From contig NZ_NYVD01000169.1 of the NCBI RefSeq assembly GCF_002684405.1, positions 1 through 38,897 on the forward strand: 38,897 nt of DNA. The letters run 5' to 3'. This document shows positions 8,555 to 17,235 of this stretch, piece by piece. The position numbers were made by a program, and so were the translations under genes. This stretch comes from Parvibaculum sp. GTDB lineage: Bacteria; Pseudomonadota; Alphaproteobacteria; Parvibaculales; Parvibaculaceae. The notes below the pieces were generated by a model. It did not search any database. It was not told the DNA's origin and saw only the letters and a list, made by a program, of their open reading frames with translations. How positions within the stretch are numbered: position 1 is the first letter of the stretch; every line of letters starts with the position of its first letter.

Positions 8555-9748
8555 ATGCCCTGCTATTCATCCCTGCCGGCCCTGATCCGGGACGCAGCCC
8601 CGCGTACTCCCCTGCTCTGTCTTTCGCCTCGTCGCATCACGGAACGGGTTCGTCTGTTCAGAGCGCATTTTCCGGGAGAGACGAGCTGGGCGGTAAAGTC
8701 CAACCCCCATCCCCGGGTGGTGCAGGCTATCGTCGATGCAGGTATCCGGACATTCGACGTGGCATCGCGCCAGGAAATCGACCTGATCCGGCATCACTGT
8801 CCGTCGGCCACGCTTCACTTCAATCATCCGGTGAAAACGCCGGACGATATCGCCTATGCCATTCATGCCGCCGGCATCCGCAGCTTCGTAATCGACAGCC
8901 CCGAGGAACTGGAAAAGATCGACATCACAGTCGACAGCATGGAGTCGGGCCTGCGCAGCGTCATCACGCTGACGATCCGCTTTCGAAGCAAGAACGCGGC
9001 GGGGACGGGCAATTACAATTTCGACGAGAAATTCGGCATCCCGCCGCAAGAGGCCGCTGCGCTTCTGCAGTTAGCCGCGCATCGGGGATACCGAACGGGC
9101 CTCACCTTCCATCCCGGCTCCCAGAACCGGCGTCCGGAAAGCTATGCGCTGTCGATCGAGACGGCGCGCGACATTGCCGGAAGGGCTTTCCCGCAAGGAG
9201 AGGCTGCGCTTTCTCACCTGAATATCGGCGGGGGCTTCCCTTGCGCCTATCCGGGGGGCAGCGGACCTTCGCTGCATTGCTACTTCAAGGCCATTTCCCA
9301 AGCGGCCTCGGATCTTGCCTGCCCGCTCGTCTGCGAGCCCGGCCGCGCACTGGTTGCCGAAAGCACGAGCCTGCTGACCCGGATCAATCTCCGGCGCAAG
9401 GACGATTCCCGCCTCTACATCAATGACGGGATATACGGCTCTCTCATGGAAGCCGCCTTTGTCGATTTTCAACCGCCTGCTCGCGCCTATTCCGCCGACG
9501 GCGCCGCGTTTCCCGAAGACGAGCCCCGTGAGGCGTTTCAGGTGTGGGGCGCGACCTGCGACAGCCTGGACCGGCTGCGGCAGCCCGTCTGTCTGCCGTC
9601 TGCCATCCGCACCGGCGACTTCATCGAATTCGGGATGATGGGGGCCTACAGCAACGCCACGGCAACCCGCTTCAACGGTATCGAACCGGCAGGCCTTGTG
9701 GGCGTCGAGGAAATAGCTCCCTGGTCAGCGGATGCGAAACACGCGTGA
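8555..9748 (+). CDS. PLP-dependent amino acid decarboxylase, fold type III (Orn/Lys/Arg/DAP group 2)
   Basis: A 397-residue enzyme with a PLP-binding lysine, K48 in SWAVKSNPHP, a GGGFPCAYPG phosphate-binding loop, EPGRALV near the C-terminal barrel end, C335 in GATCDSLD (the active-site cysteine donated across the dimer in ornithine and diaminopimelate decarboxylases) and GAYS near the end. Length fits the ornithine/lysine decarboxylase branch. The HPGSQ loop equivalent reads FHPGSQN. Decarboxylation of a basic or otherwise unusual amino acid is expected. Fourth-strand specificity residues cannot be assigned without alignment. It is the third gene of the 6287-11403 operon; its likely substrate is the product of the preceding deacylase or racemase steps (inference). 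Confidence 0.87.
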   Translation: MPCYSSLPALIRDAAPRTPLLCLSPRRITERVRLFRAHFPGETSWAVKSNPHPRVVQAIVDAGIRTFDVASRQEIDLIRHHCPSATLHFNHPVKTPDDIAYAIHAAGIRSFVIDSPEELEKIDITVDSMESGLRSVITLTIRFRSKNAAGTGNYNFDEKFGIPPQEAAALLQLAAHRGYRTGLTFHPGSQNRRPESYALSIETARDIAGRAFPQGEAALSHLNIGGGFPCAYPGGSGPSLHCYFKAISQAASDLACPLVCEPGRALVAESTSLLTRINLRRKDDSRLYINDGIYGSLMEAAFVDFQPPARAYSADGAAFPEDEPREAFQVWGATCDSLDRLRQPVCLPSAIRTGDFIEFGMMGAYSNATATRFNGIEPAGLVGVEEIAPWSADAKHA

Positions 9749-9774
9749 AATCAACCGATAAGGAGAGGCTTCAG

Positions 9775-11403
9775 ATGCCGCAACCGGACACCGGCAATAC
9801 AAGTGAGGCGACCTTGTTGTTCAATGTCGAAATCCTGTCCATGGATGACGACCGGACCGTCGCCAAGGCCATGGTCTATCAGCACGGTATCATTCACTTT
9901 GTCGGCGGCGAAGCGGGTGCCAGGCACTGGCTGAACGAGGCGGGCCTTTCCGCCCGTGAGGTGGACGGCCGGGGAAACTGCGTCCTGCCGGGCTTCATCG
10001 ACACGCATCTCCATCCCATCCTGCTCTCCATTTTCGAGGTGAATGCGGATTTGAGCGACGCCTCTTCAATCGACGACGTCACCTCCCTCATCGCCGGCAA
10101 GGCAACCGCACTCGAAGCCGGTGACTGGCTTCTGGGCCTGCAGCTCGACGAGCAGCGTTTTTCAGGAACCGGGTTGCCGGATCGACATATGCTCGACCAG
10201 GTCTGCCCCGACAATCCTCTCGTCATCTTCTGCAGAGACGGACATAGCCTGATCGCCAACTCCGCCGCTTTACACGTGGCGGATCTGGCGGAGGCGCCGA
10301 AAGACATCAATGGCGGAACAATCGAAGTCGATGAGAAAGGCAGGCCGACGGGAATATGTCGCGAGGCGGCGACAGGCCTCGTCATGATGCACTTCAAGCC
10401 GCCGGGAGAAGCCCAACTCAAGACGGCTACGCTTCACGCCATTCGCAAGCTACCCGCCCATGGGATCACCTCCATCGGTGCGATCCTGCAAACGGACTCG
10501 GAGGGGCCCAGTGGGGCAAGCGGCCAGCGCGAAAGCGCGCTGATGGCCGAGCTCGCGCCCGACCTGCCGCTTTCCATCTACAATATTTTCATCGGCACGA
10601 CCCCTGCCGACACCTTCCCGAGTGGCCCCGACAAGGCTTCCGACGCCTTTGCCGATCTCAAATATCGCGCCTTCAAGATTTTTTCGGACGGCACGCTCGG
10701 CTCATGCACCGCCTGCATGCATCATGGTTTCTTCGATCACCCCGAACAGACCGGGTACCTGACGCTCGGACCGGACGAACTCTACCGGCGGATGGTCGAA
10801 GCGCATGGCCTGGGCCTTCAAATATGCATACACGCCATCGGCGACAAGGCGGTTACGACATGCCTCGATCTCTATGAGAAACTGCTCGAAGAATATCCGT
10901 GCAAGGACCATCGACACCGTATCGAGCATGCCTCCGTCGTCACGTCAGGCGACATTGAACGCATGGCAAAACTCGGTATCGCACTGAGCTGCCAGCCTCT
11001 TTTCATACGCTCCGAAGCCGGCTGGCTGCCGCAACGCCTCGGGCCGGACCGGGTGCCGATGACCTACCCGTTCCGCTCGTTCTTCGACGCCGGCATTCCT
11101 GTTGCCGGTTCGTCCGACGCTCCCATCGAGAGCACCAGCGTTCTCGCCGCCATCGAATGCTGCGTTACACGAGATGGTTTCTCAACCGGGCAGAAATTGA
11201 GCGTAGATCAGGCAATCGCCATGTATACGCGCAATGCGGCTTTCATCCAGTTTGAAGAGGCGGAGAAGGGAACGCTCGAAGCGGGCAAGCGAGCCGATTT
11301 TGTAATGCTCGACAAAAACCCGCATCGCGTCCTACCCGAAGATATCGGGAAGATCTGTATCGTCAGAACCGTCCGCGGCGGAGAGACAACTTACGAATCT
11401 TAG
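9775..11403 (+). CDS. YtcJ-like metal-dependent amidohydrolase, second copy
   Basis: A 542-residue enzyme; ATG 9775 is preceded by AGGAGAG (9761-9767). The longer open frame upstream is a shadow of the decarboxylase. Metal site: H78 and H80 in GFIDTHLHP, H353 in CIHAIGDKA, H385 in RIEH and D448 in GSSDAP. KIFSDGTLGS is the family's central strand and bears a candidate bridging lysine. Compared with the amidohydrolase at 190-1830 it keeps the canonical HAIGD and RIEH motifs, which the other has altered to HCTGD and TIEH, so the two are diverged paralogues likely with different substrates. It closes the operon; a 31-base gap separates it from the convergent P450 gene. Substrate unknown. Confidence 0.9.
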   Translation: MPQPDTGNTSEATLLFNVEILSMDDDRTVAKAMVYQHGIIHFVGGEAGARHWLNEAGLSAREVDGRGNCVLPGFIDTHLHPILLSIFEVNADLSDASSIDDVTSLIAGKATALEAGDWLLGLQLDEQRFSGTGLPDRHMLDQVCPDNPLVIFCRDGHSLIANSAALHVADLAEAPKDINGGTIEVDEKGRPTGICREAATGLVMMHFKPPGEAQLKTATLHAIRKLPAHGITSIGAILQTDSEGPSGASGQRESALMAELAPDLPLSIYNIFIGTTPADTFPSGPDKASDAFADLKYRAFKIFSDGTLGSCTACMHHGFFDHPEQTGYLTLGPDELYRRMVEAHGLGLQICIHAIGDKAVTTCLDLYEKLLEEYPCKDHRHRIEHASVVTSGDIERMAKLGIALSCQPLFIRSEAGWLPQRLGPDRVPMTYPFRSFFDAGIPVAGSSDAPIESTSVLAAIECCVTRDGFSTGQKLSVDQAIAMYTRNAAFIQFEEAEKGTLEAGKRADFVMLDKNPHRVLPEDIGKICIVRTVRGGETTYES

Positions 11404-11434
11404 CCAGGCCACCGCGCCTTAGGTAGCCCGCGAC

Positions 11435-12778
11435 TTATTGGTGCATGCGCTGAATCTCGATTGGCATCTGCTTGAGCTGCGCCATGGCCCATTTCTCGTA
11501 CCAATCGCAATCGCCTTCCTTAAAATTGAGTGAAAGGTCCTGACTGACCAGTGCGTCGAGTGTCTTCTCTGCCAGCATGAAGGCGAGAATCCGGCCAGGG
11601 CAAATCTGTACGCCCGCGCCGAATGTGGAATGGCCTCGCATGGGCCGATCGAGGCTGAACTGCTCCGGCTCAGGGAATGCTTTGGGGTCGAGATTGCCTG
11701 CCCCCCAACACATCATGATCGTGGTCCCCTTCGGAATCCGCACGCCCTCGAAAACGATTTCCTCGAGCGCATATCGGTGCAGATGCAGCACCGGCGGCTC
11801 AAGACGAAAGCCTTCGAAGGTCGCAGCCGGCAGCAGAGAGCGATCTGCGCGAAGTCGGTCGAGGACACAGGGATGGCGGAGCATGGTGTAGACCACATTC
11901 GATGCGCCAAGAGCCGCCGTGTGGAAGGCATCGACGAGATTGGCCGCCAGATAGTCGCCCGCATCCCTGGGCACGATACCGGCTATGGCAGGATCGTCAC
12001 TGAACTCAAGTCCCTTGATATCTTCCGCGATGGCATCGACAAGCGGAAAGCCGCCGGAAGCGACGGCGCGTCGAACAGCCTGGACAACTGTTTTCCCATA
12101 GCCGTCGGCCGCCATATCGAAGACATGGACATCATGTTCGGTCGGATCGATATTGAACATTCCGCTCATATCGCGAACGAATTCGACAAGCGCGCCTTTC
12201 TCCTCTGCCGTCATCCCAATCAGGGCGGCCCAAAACCGGCATGTCAGCTCATCGCCAAAATGCCGTTGAAAGTCGACCTCGCCGACATCGGTAATCTCGG
12301 CCAGCAGCTCTGCGATGATTGTCTCGGCCAGTGGCTCCAACGCCGCAACCGCTTTGGGACTCAGTTGTTTGGTCAGTATGCGCCGAGCGGGATCATGCAG
12401 CGGTGCATTGGTAAAAAATACCTGATTGGCAAGGATCCGGACGAGGGCGCCGCCCGTTCCGGCAGGCGCAGCAGCTTCATCGCGCAAGGCTTCGAAGGAT
12501 CCTGCGGAGAGCGCGTCCGGTGACATGTTGCCGGCGGCGGGCAGGGTCGAGAGTGTCCGCAGATGCTCATTGCGGAACACGACGAGCTGGCCGTCAGGGG
12601 TTCGCAAGAACGGGACGTCAGGCAGGGCGAACAGTTTGCGGCATGTATCGCGGAAGCTGTCGCGTCCACTGAAAGAGCCATAGGTCTCTACCAGGGGCAG
12701 GTCGGCAATTTCAAGAATACTCCCCTCGGCGGGCCCTGCGTTGCGCCTGGCAGAATCCGGTTCATCGGTGCGGGACAT
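11435..12778 (-). CDS. Cytochrome P450 with atypical I-helix
   Basis: Start at ATG 12778 gives 447 residues and is favoured by a GAGG seven bases upstream; ATG 12790 in the same frame lacks a good ribosome site. Heme ligand C393 lies in FGAGVQICPGR, and the ExxR motif is E322-G-F-R325. No signal peptide or membrane anchor, as in soluble bacterial P450s. The I-helix, which usually reads (A/G)Gx(D/E)T, is AALGASN: the acid position is A292 and the alcohol S293. This pair normally delivers protons for O2 activation, so the enzyme may use peroxide, protonate via substrate, or do unusual chemistry (inference). No ferredoxin or reductase gene is nearby. It is last in the minus-strand operon, 79 bases after the epimerase-like gene. 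Confidence 0.93.
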   Translation of the reverse strand: MSRTDEPDSARRNAGPAEGSILEIADLPLVETYGSFSGRDSFRDTCRKLFALPDVPFLRTPDGQLVVFRNEHLRTLSTLPAAGNMSPDALSAGSFEALRDEAAAPAGTGGALVRILANQVFFTNAPLHDPARRILTKQLSPKAVAALEPLAETIIAELLAEITDVGEVDFQRHFGDELTCRFWAALIGMTAEEKGALVEFVRDMSGMFNIDPTEHDVHVFDMAADGYGKTVVQAVRRAVASGGFPLVDAIAEDIKGLEFSDDPAIAGIVPRDAGDYLAANLVDAFHTAALGASNVVYTMLRHPCVLDRLRADRSLLPAATFEGFRLEPPVLHLHRYALEEIVFEGVRIPKGTTIMMCWGAGNLDPKAFPEPEQFSLDRPMRGHSTFGAGVQICPGRILAFMLAEKTLDALVSQDLSLNFKEGDCDWYEKWAMAQLKQMPIEIQRMHQ

Positions 12779-12857
12779 TGAAAACCTCATGTTAAACCGT
12801 GCAAAACTCGAACGGGGAACTCACCCGGGGCGACGCTCCATCGCGGCCCCTGCTTCA

Positions 12858-13895
12858 TCAATCACGCCACGCCTGCCAGGACCGGTAGTGATCGGCCAGC
12901 GTTTCTTCCGCGGGTCGATAGACGATTCCAAGCTCTTCAATGCTGCGATGATTATCGACGGTGAAGCGAATGCCGAGATGATGGCGGATATATTCCTGGG
13001 TCAGACCGAAAAACGGACCGACGAGGCGGATCACCCAATGCGGTAGCTGATAACGCGGCAGCAGATAGGGCTTGCGATGATATGGCCTGATCATCTTCGC
13101 CATATCGAAGAGGGAGATCATGTCCTTCTCGGCGAGGATATAACGACCGCTCGCTTTCTCGTTCAACGCGGCACGCAGATGCGCGAGTGCGACGTCACGT
13201 ACATCGACATAGGTGAAGGCGAAATCTGCTGCGCCGTAAAAGAAGGACCCTCTGAGCAATTCATCGAGCAAAAAGAGACTGCCAGAATCGGAGGACGGCG
13301 TCAGCGCGGGCCCGAGGATCAGACCGGGATTGATGACAACCATGGTCCAGCGCTTCTGACGGTCGCAGATTGCCCAGGCCTCCTTTTCGGCCACCACTTT
13401 GGAATAGTGATAGGGGTTATTTTCCACCGTACTCGTCGTATTGAAAAAGCGCTCCTGCAGGATATTGCCCTGCAAGGTGGGCACGTCGATGTAGTCGCCG
13501 AATATCGCGCCGACGGTCGAGGTGAGCACGACACGCGAAACGCTTTCACATTCATCGACGGTGCCAAGAACGTTCCTCGTTCCTTGAAGCGCAGGCTCGA
13601 CGAGTTCACGCTGGCCATCCTTGATCTGCTCGGGAAGCAGGAATGGCGAGGCCACGTGGAAGACCGTGTCGCAATCCTGCATTGCCTCTTTGAAGGACCC
13701 CGATTTCAAAAGGTCGGCTTCGAAAAGTTCGAGCTGTCCGGGGTATCGCTCCATCAATGCGGCAAGGCCGGAGAGCTTTTCACGCTTGGCAAGGCTGCGG
13801 ACCGTCGTATTGACCCTGTAGCCTTCTTTCAGCAGCAGCTCGACGAGATGCCCCGCGACATAACCGCTCCCGCCGGTAACCAAAGCCTTTTTCAT
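12858..13895 (-). CDS. NAD(P)-dependent epimerase/dehydratase or dihydroflavonol-reductase-like SDR (extended)
   Basis: A 345-residue extended short-chain dehydrogenase. It opens with VTGGSGYVAGHLVELLL, an extended-SDR nucleotide-binding loop, has the LTSTVGA strand with a catalytic Ser/Thr, and the YHYSK motif with Y162 and K166. HVASPF and NPGLILGP are typical of the dihydroflavonol-4-reductase/cinnamoyl-CoA-reductase-like branch, which reduces aldehydes or ketones, rather than of sugar epimerases. The ribosome site AGGAGAGGG sits just before ATG 13895. It is 9 bases after the MFS-SDR fusion gene in the same operon, so the pathway carries two different SDR activities. Confidence 0.88.
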   Translation of the reverse strand: MKKALVTGGSGYVAGHLVELLLKEGYRVNTTVRSLAKREKLSGLAALMERYPGQLELFEADLLKSGSFKEAMQDCDTVFHVASPFLLPEQIKDGQRELVEPALQGTRNVLGTVDECESVSRVVLTSTVGAIFGDYIDVPTLQGNILQERFFNTTSTVENNPYHYSKVVAEKEAWAICDRQKRWTMVVINPGLILGPALTPSSDSGSLFLLDELLRGSFFYGAADFAFTYVDVRDVALAHLRAALNEKASGRYILAEKDMISLFDMAKMIRPYHRKPYLLPRYQLPHWVIRLVGPFFGLTQEYIRHHLGIRFTVDNHRSIEELGIVYRPAEETLADHYRSWQAWRD

Positions 13896-13904
13896 AACCC
13901 TCTC

Positions 13905-15884
13905 CTACCTCGCCTTGAGCGTTCCCGCCGCCTTCATCGAAAGCAGGTTCTCATGTTGGGTTCGATAATCGCTTTTCAGAATCCTCGCCGTCATGGACTT
14001 CGGCAAAAGTCCGGCGAGTTTCACAAGTAGGCTCGTCGAGACAGGAAATGCATAATCCCAACGCCGTTGCCGGATCGCCGTCAGCAAATGCTCGACGGCC
14101 CGGTCTTCGGAAATTTCCCGCGGCGCCGGCATACCGTCGTTTGCCGTCGCTTCCGTTGCGATGAACCCGGGATAAATGGAGACAAAATGTATTCCCCGAT
14201 CCCCAAACTCCACTCGGCAAGTATCGAAAAGCAGCCTTAGCGCTCCTTTGGCTGCCGAATAGGGCCCCTGGAGCGGCACCCCGAGGAAACCGGCGAGCGA
14301 ATTTGTGTGTGCGATCACCCCTCCCCGCTGCGCCGACATCTGATCGATCACGGGAAACAGGTAGTTTACAATCGTGTCGTAGTTCGATCGCATATATGCC
14401 GTTACGTCGCGCGCGCCCATCGTCCTCATATCAAGCGCTGGCGCGCCGCCGATATTCAGGACCGCCAGATCGATCCGACCGAACCTCTCGACCGCCGCGG
14501 CCACGACACCTGCCGCATTATCCGGATCTCCGGCATCCGCCGCCAGCGCCAGACAGTGACCGCCCCTCTCCGCCACTTCCCGTGACAGTTCTTCGAGGCG
14601 CTCTTTTCGGCGTGCAGTGACAACCAGATGCGCACCTTCTTCGGCCAGCCGCAAGGCGAGAGCGCGCCCCATGCCCGAAGAGGCCCCGGCAATCAGAACC
14701 GTCTTGCCCGTATAGCGTTCATGGGCCATCGGATCCGCCTGCTCCCAATATCTTCGTCCCGCCCAGACCAGTACGGCCGACACGAGCGCAAAGACAAAAC
14801 TGACCAACGCGACCGGTCGAGCTTCGTCGCCGATCACAACGAAGGATGCCGCAAGAGGCCCGAAGGCAAGGCCAAGAAGCTGAGCCGCCGGCATCAGCAC
14901 AGCGACGCGGCCAAGACCGTCCGCCCTGAAAGCCAGGGCGAACTGGAACGGGTTGAGAAACAGCCAGGTAAAGCCGAACACCGCGCACAACATCGCGAAG
15001 CCGGCACGCTCCCCATGGGGGAGAACATATATTCCGCCGGTTGCGGCCACGAGGGTGAGAGCCCCCATGCAAAGCGCAAATACGACGTTTAGCCGCCGCA
15101 CGAGGAGAGTGGCCAGAATTCCGCCCGAGACCTGAACCAGAAGGAGTATCGAGACCAAGGACTGGACCTGGTTCTGACCAAAGCCTGCTTCGTTTCCCAG
15201 TGGCTCCAGATAGGCCCACAGCGCCCCGAGGGCGGCCATTTGCAGAAATGCGACGACAAGCACAATCCGCCTGCTCATAGACCATTTCAGCTTTTTGCCT
15301 TCGGTATGTGCAATCGGCACAAACCCCGACGGGAGGACAAAGGAGAGCAGCGCCGCGACCGCCAGAAGAACTGCCAATGTGACGAATCCGCCGGACCATC
15401 CCATCTTCGGAACGACGAGACTGGCGAGAAGAGCGGCAACGGCGGCTTGCGCCACTGTCTGCGCAACGACGAAGATGGCTGCGATCCTGTCGGGTTTCGC
15501 CGTCCGGACGACCGTACAAGTCGCGACCCAGATCAAGGCGCCCTCCAGCACCCCCGCACCGCCGCGCAGGGCAACCAACACGCCATTCCCCTCAACATGC
15601 ACCGTCAGGACATCCAGTGCCGCAACGCCGATTGCCGCCAAGAATGCCACCAGCTTGTATTGCGAAACGGGCAGGACGGCGTCACTCAAAGCCACGCCAA
15701 TGCCGACCGCGACGATTTCGCCCATAGCCACCAGCCCGACACCGGACATGGTGATCCGTCCCGCCCCGGCCAGTCCGCCCAAAAGGATCGGCTGCAAGCC
15801 AAGGACAAGAAGCGCCAGCGAGCCGATCGCCAATGCGGCGGCAGTCTCACCTGCCGATATCCCGGATTGACGGTTGCTGTTCAT
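13905..15884 (-). CDS. MFS-type transporter fused to a classical short-chain dehydrogenase
   Basis: One uninterrupted 659-codon frame. Residues about 13-378 form a string of roughly 12 hydrophobic segments with short basic turns and a longer polar middle loop (about 180-205), like a major-facilitator transporter. Residues 386-659 are a complete classical SDR: GASSGMG cofactor loop (about 400-406), LNIGG, HTNSLAG, and Y542-S-A-A-K546, followed by YPGFIATE. ATG 14729 (residue 386) could be an internal start for a free SDR, with a weak GGAG/GGCGG stretch upstream, so either a true fusion or dual products are possible. RBS AGAGG precedes ATG 15884. The gene lies between the aminotransferase and the reductase in one operon. 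A transporter feeding or exporting the SDR substrate is the natural inference. Confidence 0.85.
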   Translation of the reverse strand: MNSNRQSGISAGETAAALAIGSLALLVLGLQPILLGGLAGAGRITMSGVGLVAMGEIVAVGIGVALSDAVLPVSQYKLVAFLAAIGVAALDVLTVHVEGNGVLVALRGGAGVLEGALIWVATCTVVRTAKPDRIAAIFVVAQTVAQAAVAALLASLVVPKMGWSGGFVTLAVLLAVAALLSFVLPSGFVPIAHTEGKKLKWSMSRRIVLVVAFLQMAALGALWAYLEPLGNEAGFGQNQVQSLVSILLLVQVSGGILATLLVRRLNVVFALCMGALTLVAATGGIYVLPHGERAGFAMLCAVFGFTWLFLNPFQFALAFRADGLGRVAVLMPAAQLLGLAFGPLAASFVVIGDEARPVALVSFVFALVSAVLVWAGRRYWEQADPMAHERYTGKTVLIAGASSGMGRALALRLAEEGAHLVVTARRKERLEELSREVAERGGHCLALAADAGDPDNAAGVVAAAVERFGRIDLAVLNIGGAPALDMRTMGARDVTAYMRSNYDTIVNYLFPVIDQMSAQRGGVIAHTNSLAGFLGVPLQGPYSAAKGALRLLFDTCRVEFGDRGIHFVSIYPGFIATEATANDGMPAPREISEDRAVEHLLTAIRQRRWDYAFPVSTSLLVKLAGLLPKSMTARILKSDYRTQHENLLSMKAAGTLKAR

Positions 15885-15905
15885 GATCGCGACCTCTTGC
15901 GACGA

Positions 15906-17144
15906 TCAAGCCGCGACCGGATCGGGAAGTTTTTTCATCACCGTCTCGGCAACTTCCAGCGTCCGGTCGATATCCGCCTCCGTCATGGCGGCGCCGACGA
16001 ACATGTTGTGGAAAGGATGGAAATAGACGCCACCGGCAAGCATGCCGTCGACAAAGGCGGTGCTGCGATCGAAATCGCAATTCCCCTCCTCATTCGTAAT
16101 CATGACGAGCGGCATTTGGGACGGCCCCGTCTGACTGAGATCGAGATCGCAAGTATTCGCGATGGAGGCGAGCCCCGCTCTCAACCTGTCGCCCAGCGCA
16201 ATCGTCCGTTCCAGATAGTCGGTTTCGCGAATGAGACGAAGCGTTTCCAGGGAAGCCGCCATGGCTGCGCCCGCGAACCAGAACGAACCCGTCACATAGA
16301 TATGAGATGCCGCTTCCTTCGCGCGCTCGTTTCCCAGCAGCGCGGATATCGGATGGCCATTCGCGATTGCCTTTCCCCATGTCGAAAGGTCGGGCTGCAC
16401 ACCCAAATGATTCCAGCTGCAATTGCGCTCGATACGGAAACCGGCACGGATGTCGTCGACAATCAGTAGCGCATCCTTTTCGTCGCAGAGCTCGCGCGCT
16501 CTGCGCGCATAGGCCGCATCCGGCAGCTCCTGATCGACAAAGACATCGTGCTTGAAGGGCGAGGCAAAGATGGCGGCCAGATCGTCGCCAGCCTGCGCCA
16601 CCGCATCCTCCAGGCTTTTTACGTCATTGTACTGATAATAAATGAAGTGAGCGCGGTCATCTTCCACCGTCCCGGCGGGGATGGGCGTGCACCAGGGCGC
16701 CGCGCCATGATAGGCCCCGCTCGCCATCAGAACCTTCTTGCGCCCCCGATAGGCCCTCGCCGTCAGCAACGCCATGCTGGAAGCGTCCGTGCCGTTCTTG
16801 CAGAACATTGCCCAGTCGGCATGCGTGACCATCGCCACGAAGGCTTCGGCCAGTTCCACCATGCGCGGCGTCGGCCCCGTTGCCACGTCAATCTGCGACA
16901 TCTGCTTCCGATAGGCGGCATCCACCTGCTCGTTGCAATACCCGAAGAGATTGGGTCCATAGCCGCACATGAAATCGATATAGCGGTTTCCATCGACATC
17001 CCAGAGATAGGCGCCTTCCGCACGCTCGAAGAACTGCGGCGCATGCGGCGGCAGCAGACCGACGGATTGATGCCCGTACATACCGCCCGGAATAACCCTG
17101 CTCGCCCGCGCTCTCAGTTCCCGATCGACCTTCCCGCTCATCAT
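15906..17144 (-). CDS. Class III PLP aminotransferase (glutamate-1-semialdehyde aminomutase-like fold)
   Basis: A 412-residue enzyme with WDVDGNRYIDF, GPNLFGYCN, KNGTDASSMALLTARA, the IVDDIRAGFR aspartate for the pyridine nitrogen, and K258 in STWGKAIANG as the PLP lysine. These place it in the GSA-aminomutase-like section of class III, which also contains many secondary-metabolism and omega-aminotransferases. Two start codons are adjacent: a GGAG at 17149-17152 is 4 bases from ATG 17144 and 7 from ATG 17141, so 17141 may be the true start. It is not hemL by context: no porphyrin gene is nearby and it heads the operon with the MFS-SDR fusion, reductase and P450. It could aminate a carbonyl made by the SDRs or the reverse. 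Confidence 0.9.
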   Translation of the reverse strand: MMSGKVDRELRARASRVIPGGMYGHQSVGLLPPHAPQFFERAEGAYLWDVDGNRYIDFMCGYGPNLFGYCNEQVDAAYRKQMSQIDVATGPTPRMVELAEAFVAMVTHADWAMFCKNGTDASSMALLTARAYRGRKKVLMASGAYHGAAPWCTPIPAGTVEDDRAHFIYYQYNDVKSLEDAVAQAGDDLAAIFASPFKHDVFVDQELPDAAYARRARELCDEKDALLIVDDIRAGFRIERNCSWNHLGVQPDLSTWGKAIANGHPISALLGNERAKEAASHIYVTGSFWFAGAAMAASLETLRLIRETDYLERTIALGDRLRAGLASIANTCDLDLSQTGPSQMPLVMITNEEGNCDFDRSTAFVDGMLAGGVYFHPFHNMFVGAAMTEADIDRTLEVAETVMKKLPDPVAA

Positions 17145-17164
17145 GCTTCTCCGGTTGCAAAAAT

Positions 17165-17178
17165 ATAGTATTTACTAT
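17165..17178. promoter_or_regulatory. Palindromic operator candidate ATAGTA-TT-TACTAT between divergent operons
   Basis: A perfect inverted repeat in the 91-base gap between the aminotransferase and PfkB operons. On the minus strand a TTGCAA...17 bases...TAATAG pair is a plausible promoter overlapping it, so a bound protein would block that promoter. No regulator gene adjoins; the RpiR regulator at 5350-6204 is the nearest, but its presumed box differs. Confidence 0.5.
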
Positions 17179-17235
17179 TATTGTGTCGCCAGCTTCGTTG
17201 CAAGAGGCTTTTTTAGAGAGAGGAGAAAGACGACC

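Noticed and set aside
15240..16469. 409-codon plus-strand frame over the MFS-SDR and aminotransferase genes
   Set aside because: Spans two confirmed minus-strand genes and has typical antisense composition.
15906..17144. hemL (glutamate-1-semialdehyde aminomutase)
   Set aside because: The fold is related but the gene is embedded in an SDR/P450 operon with no tetrapyrrole genes.
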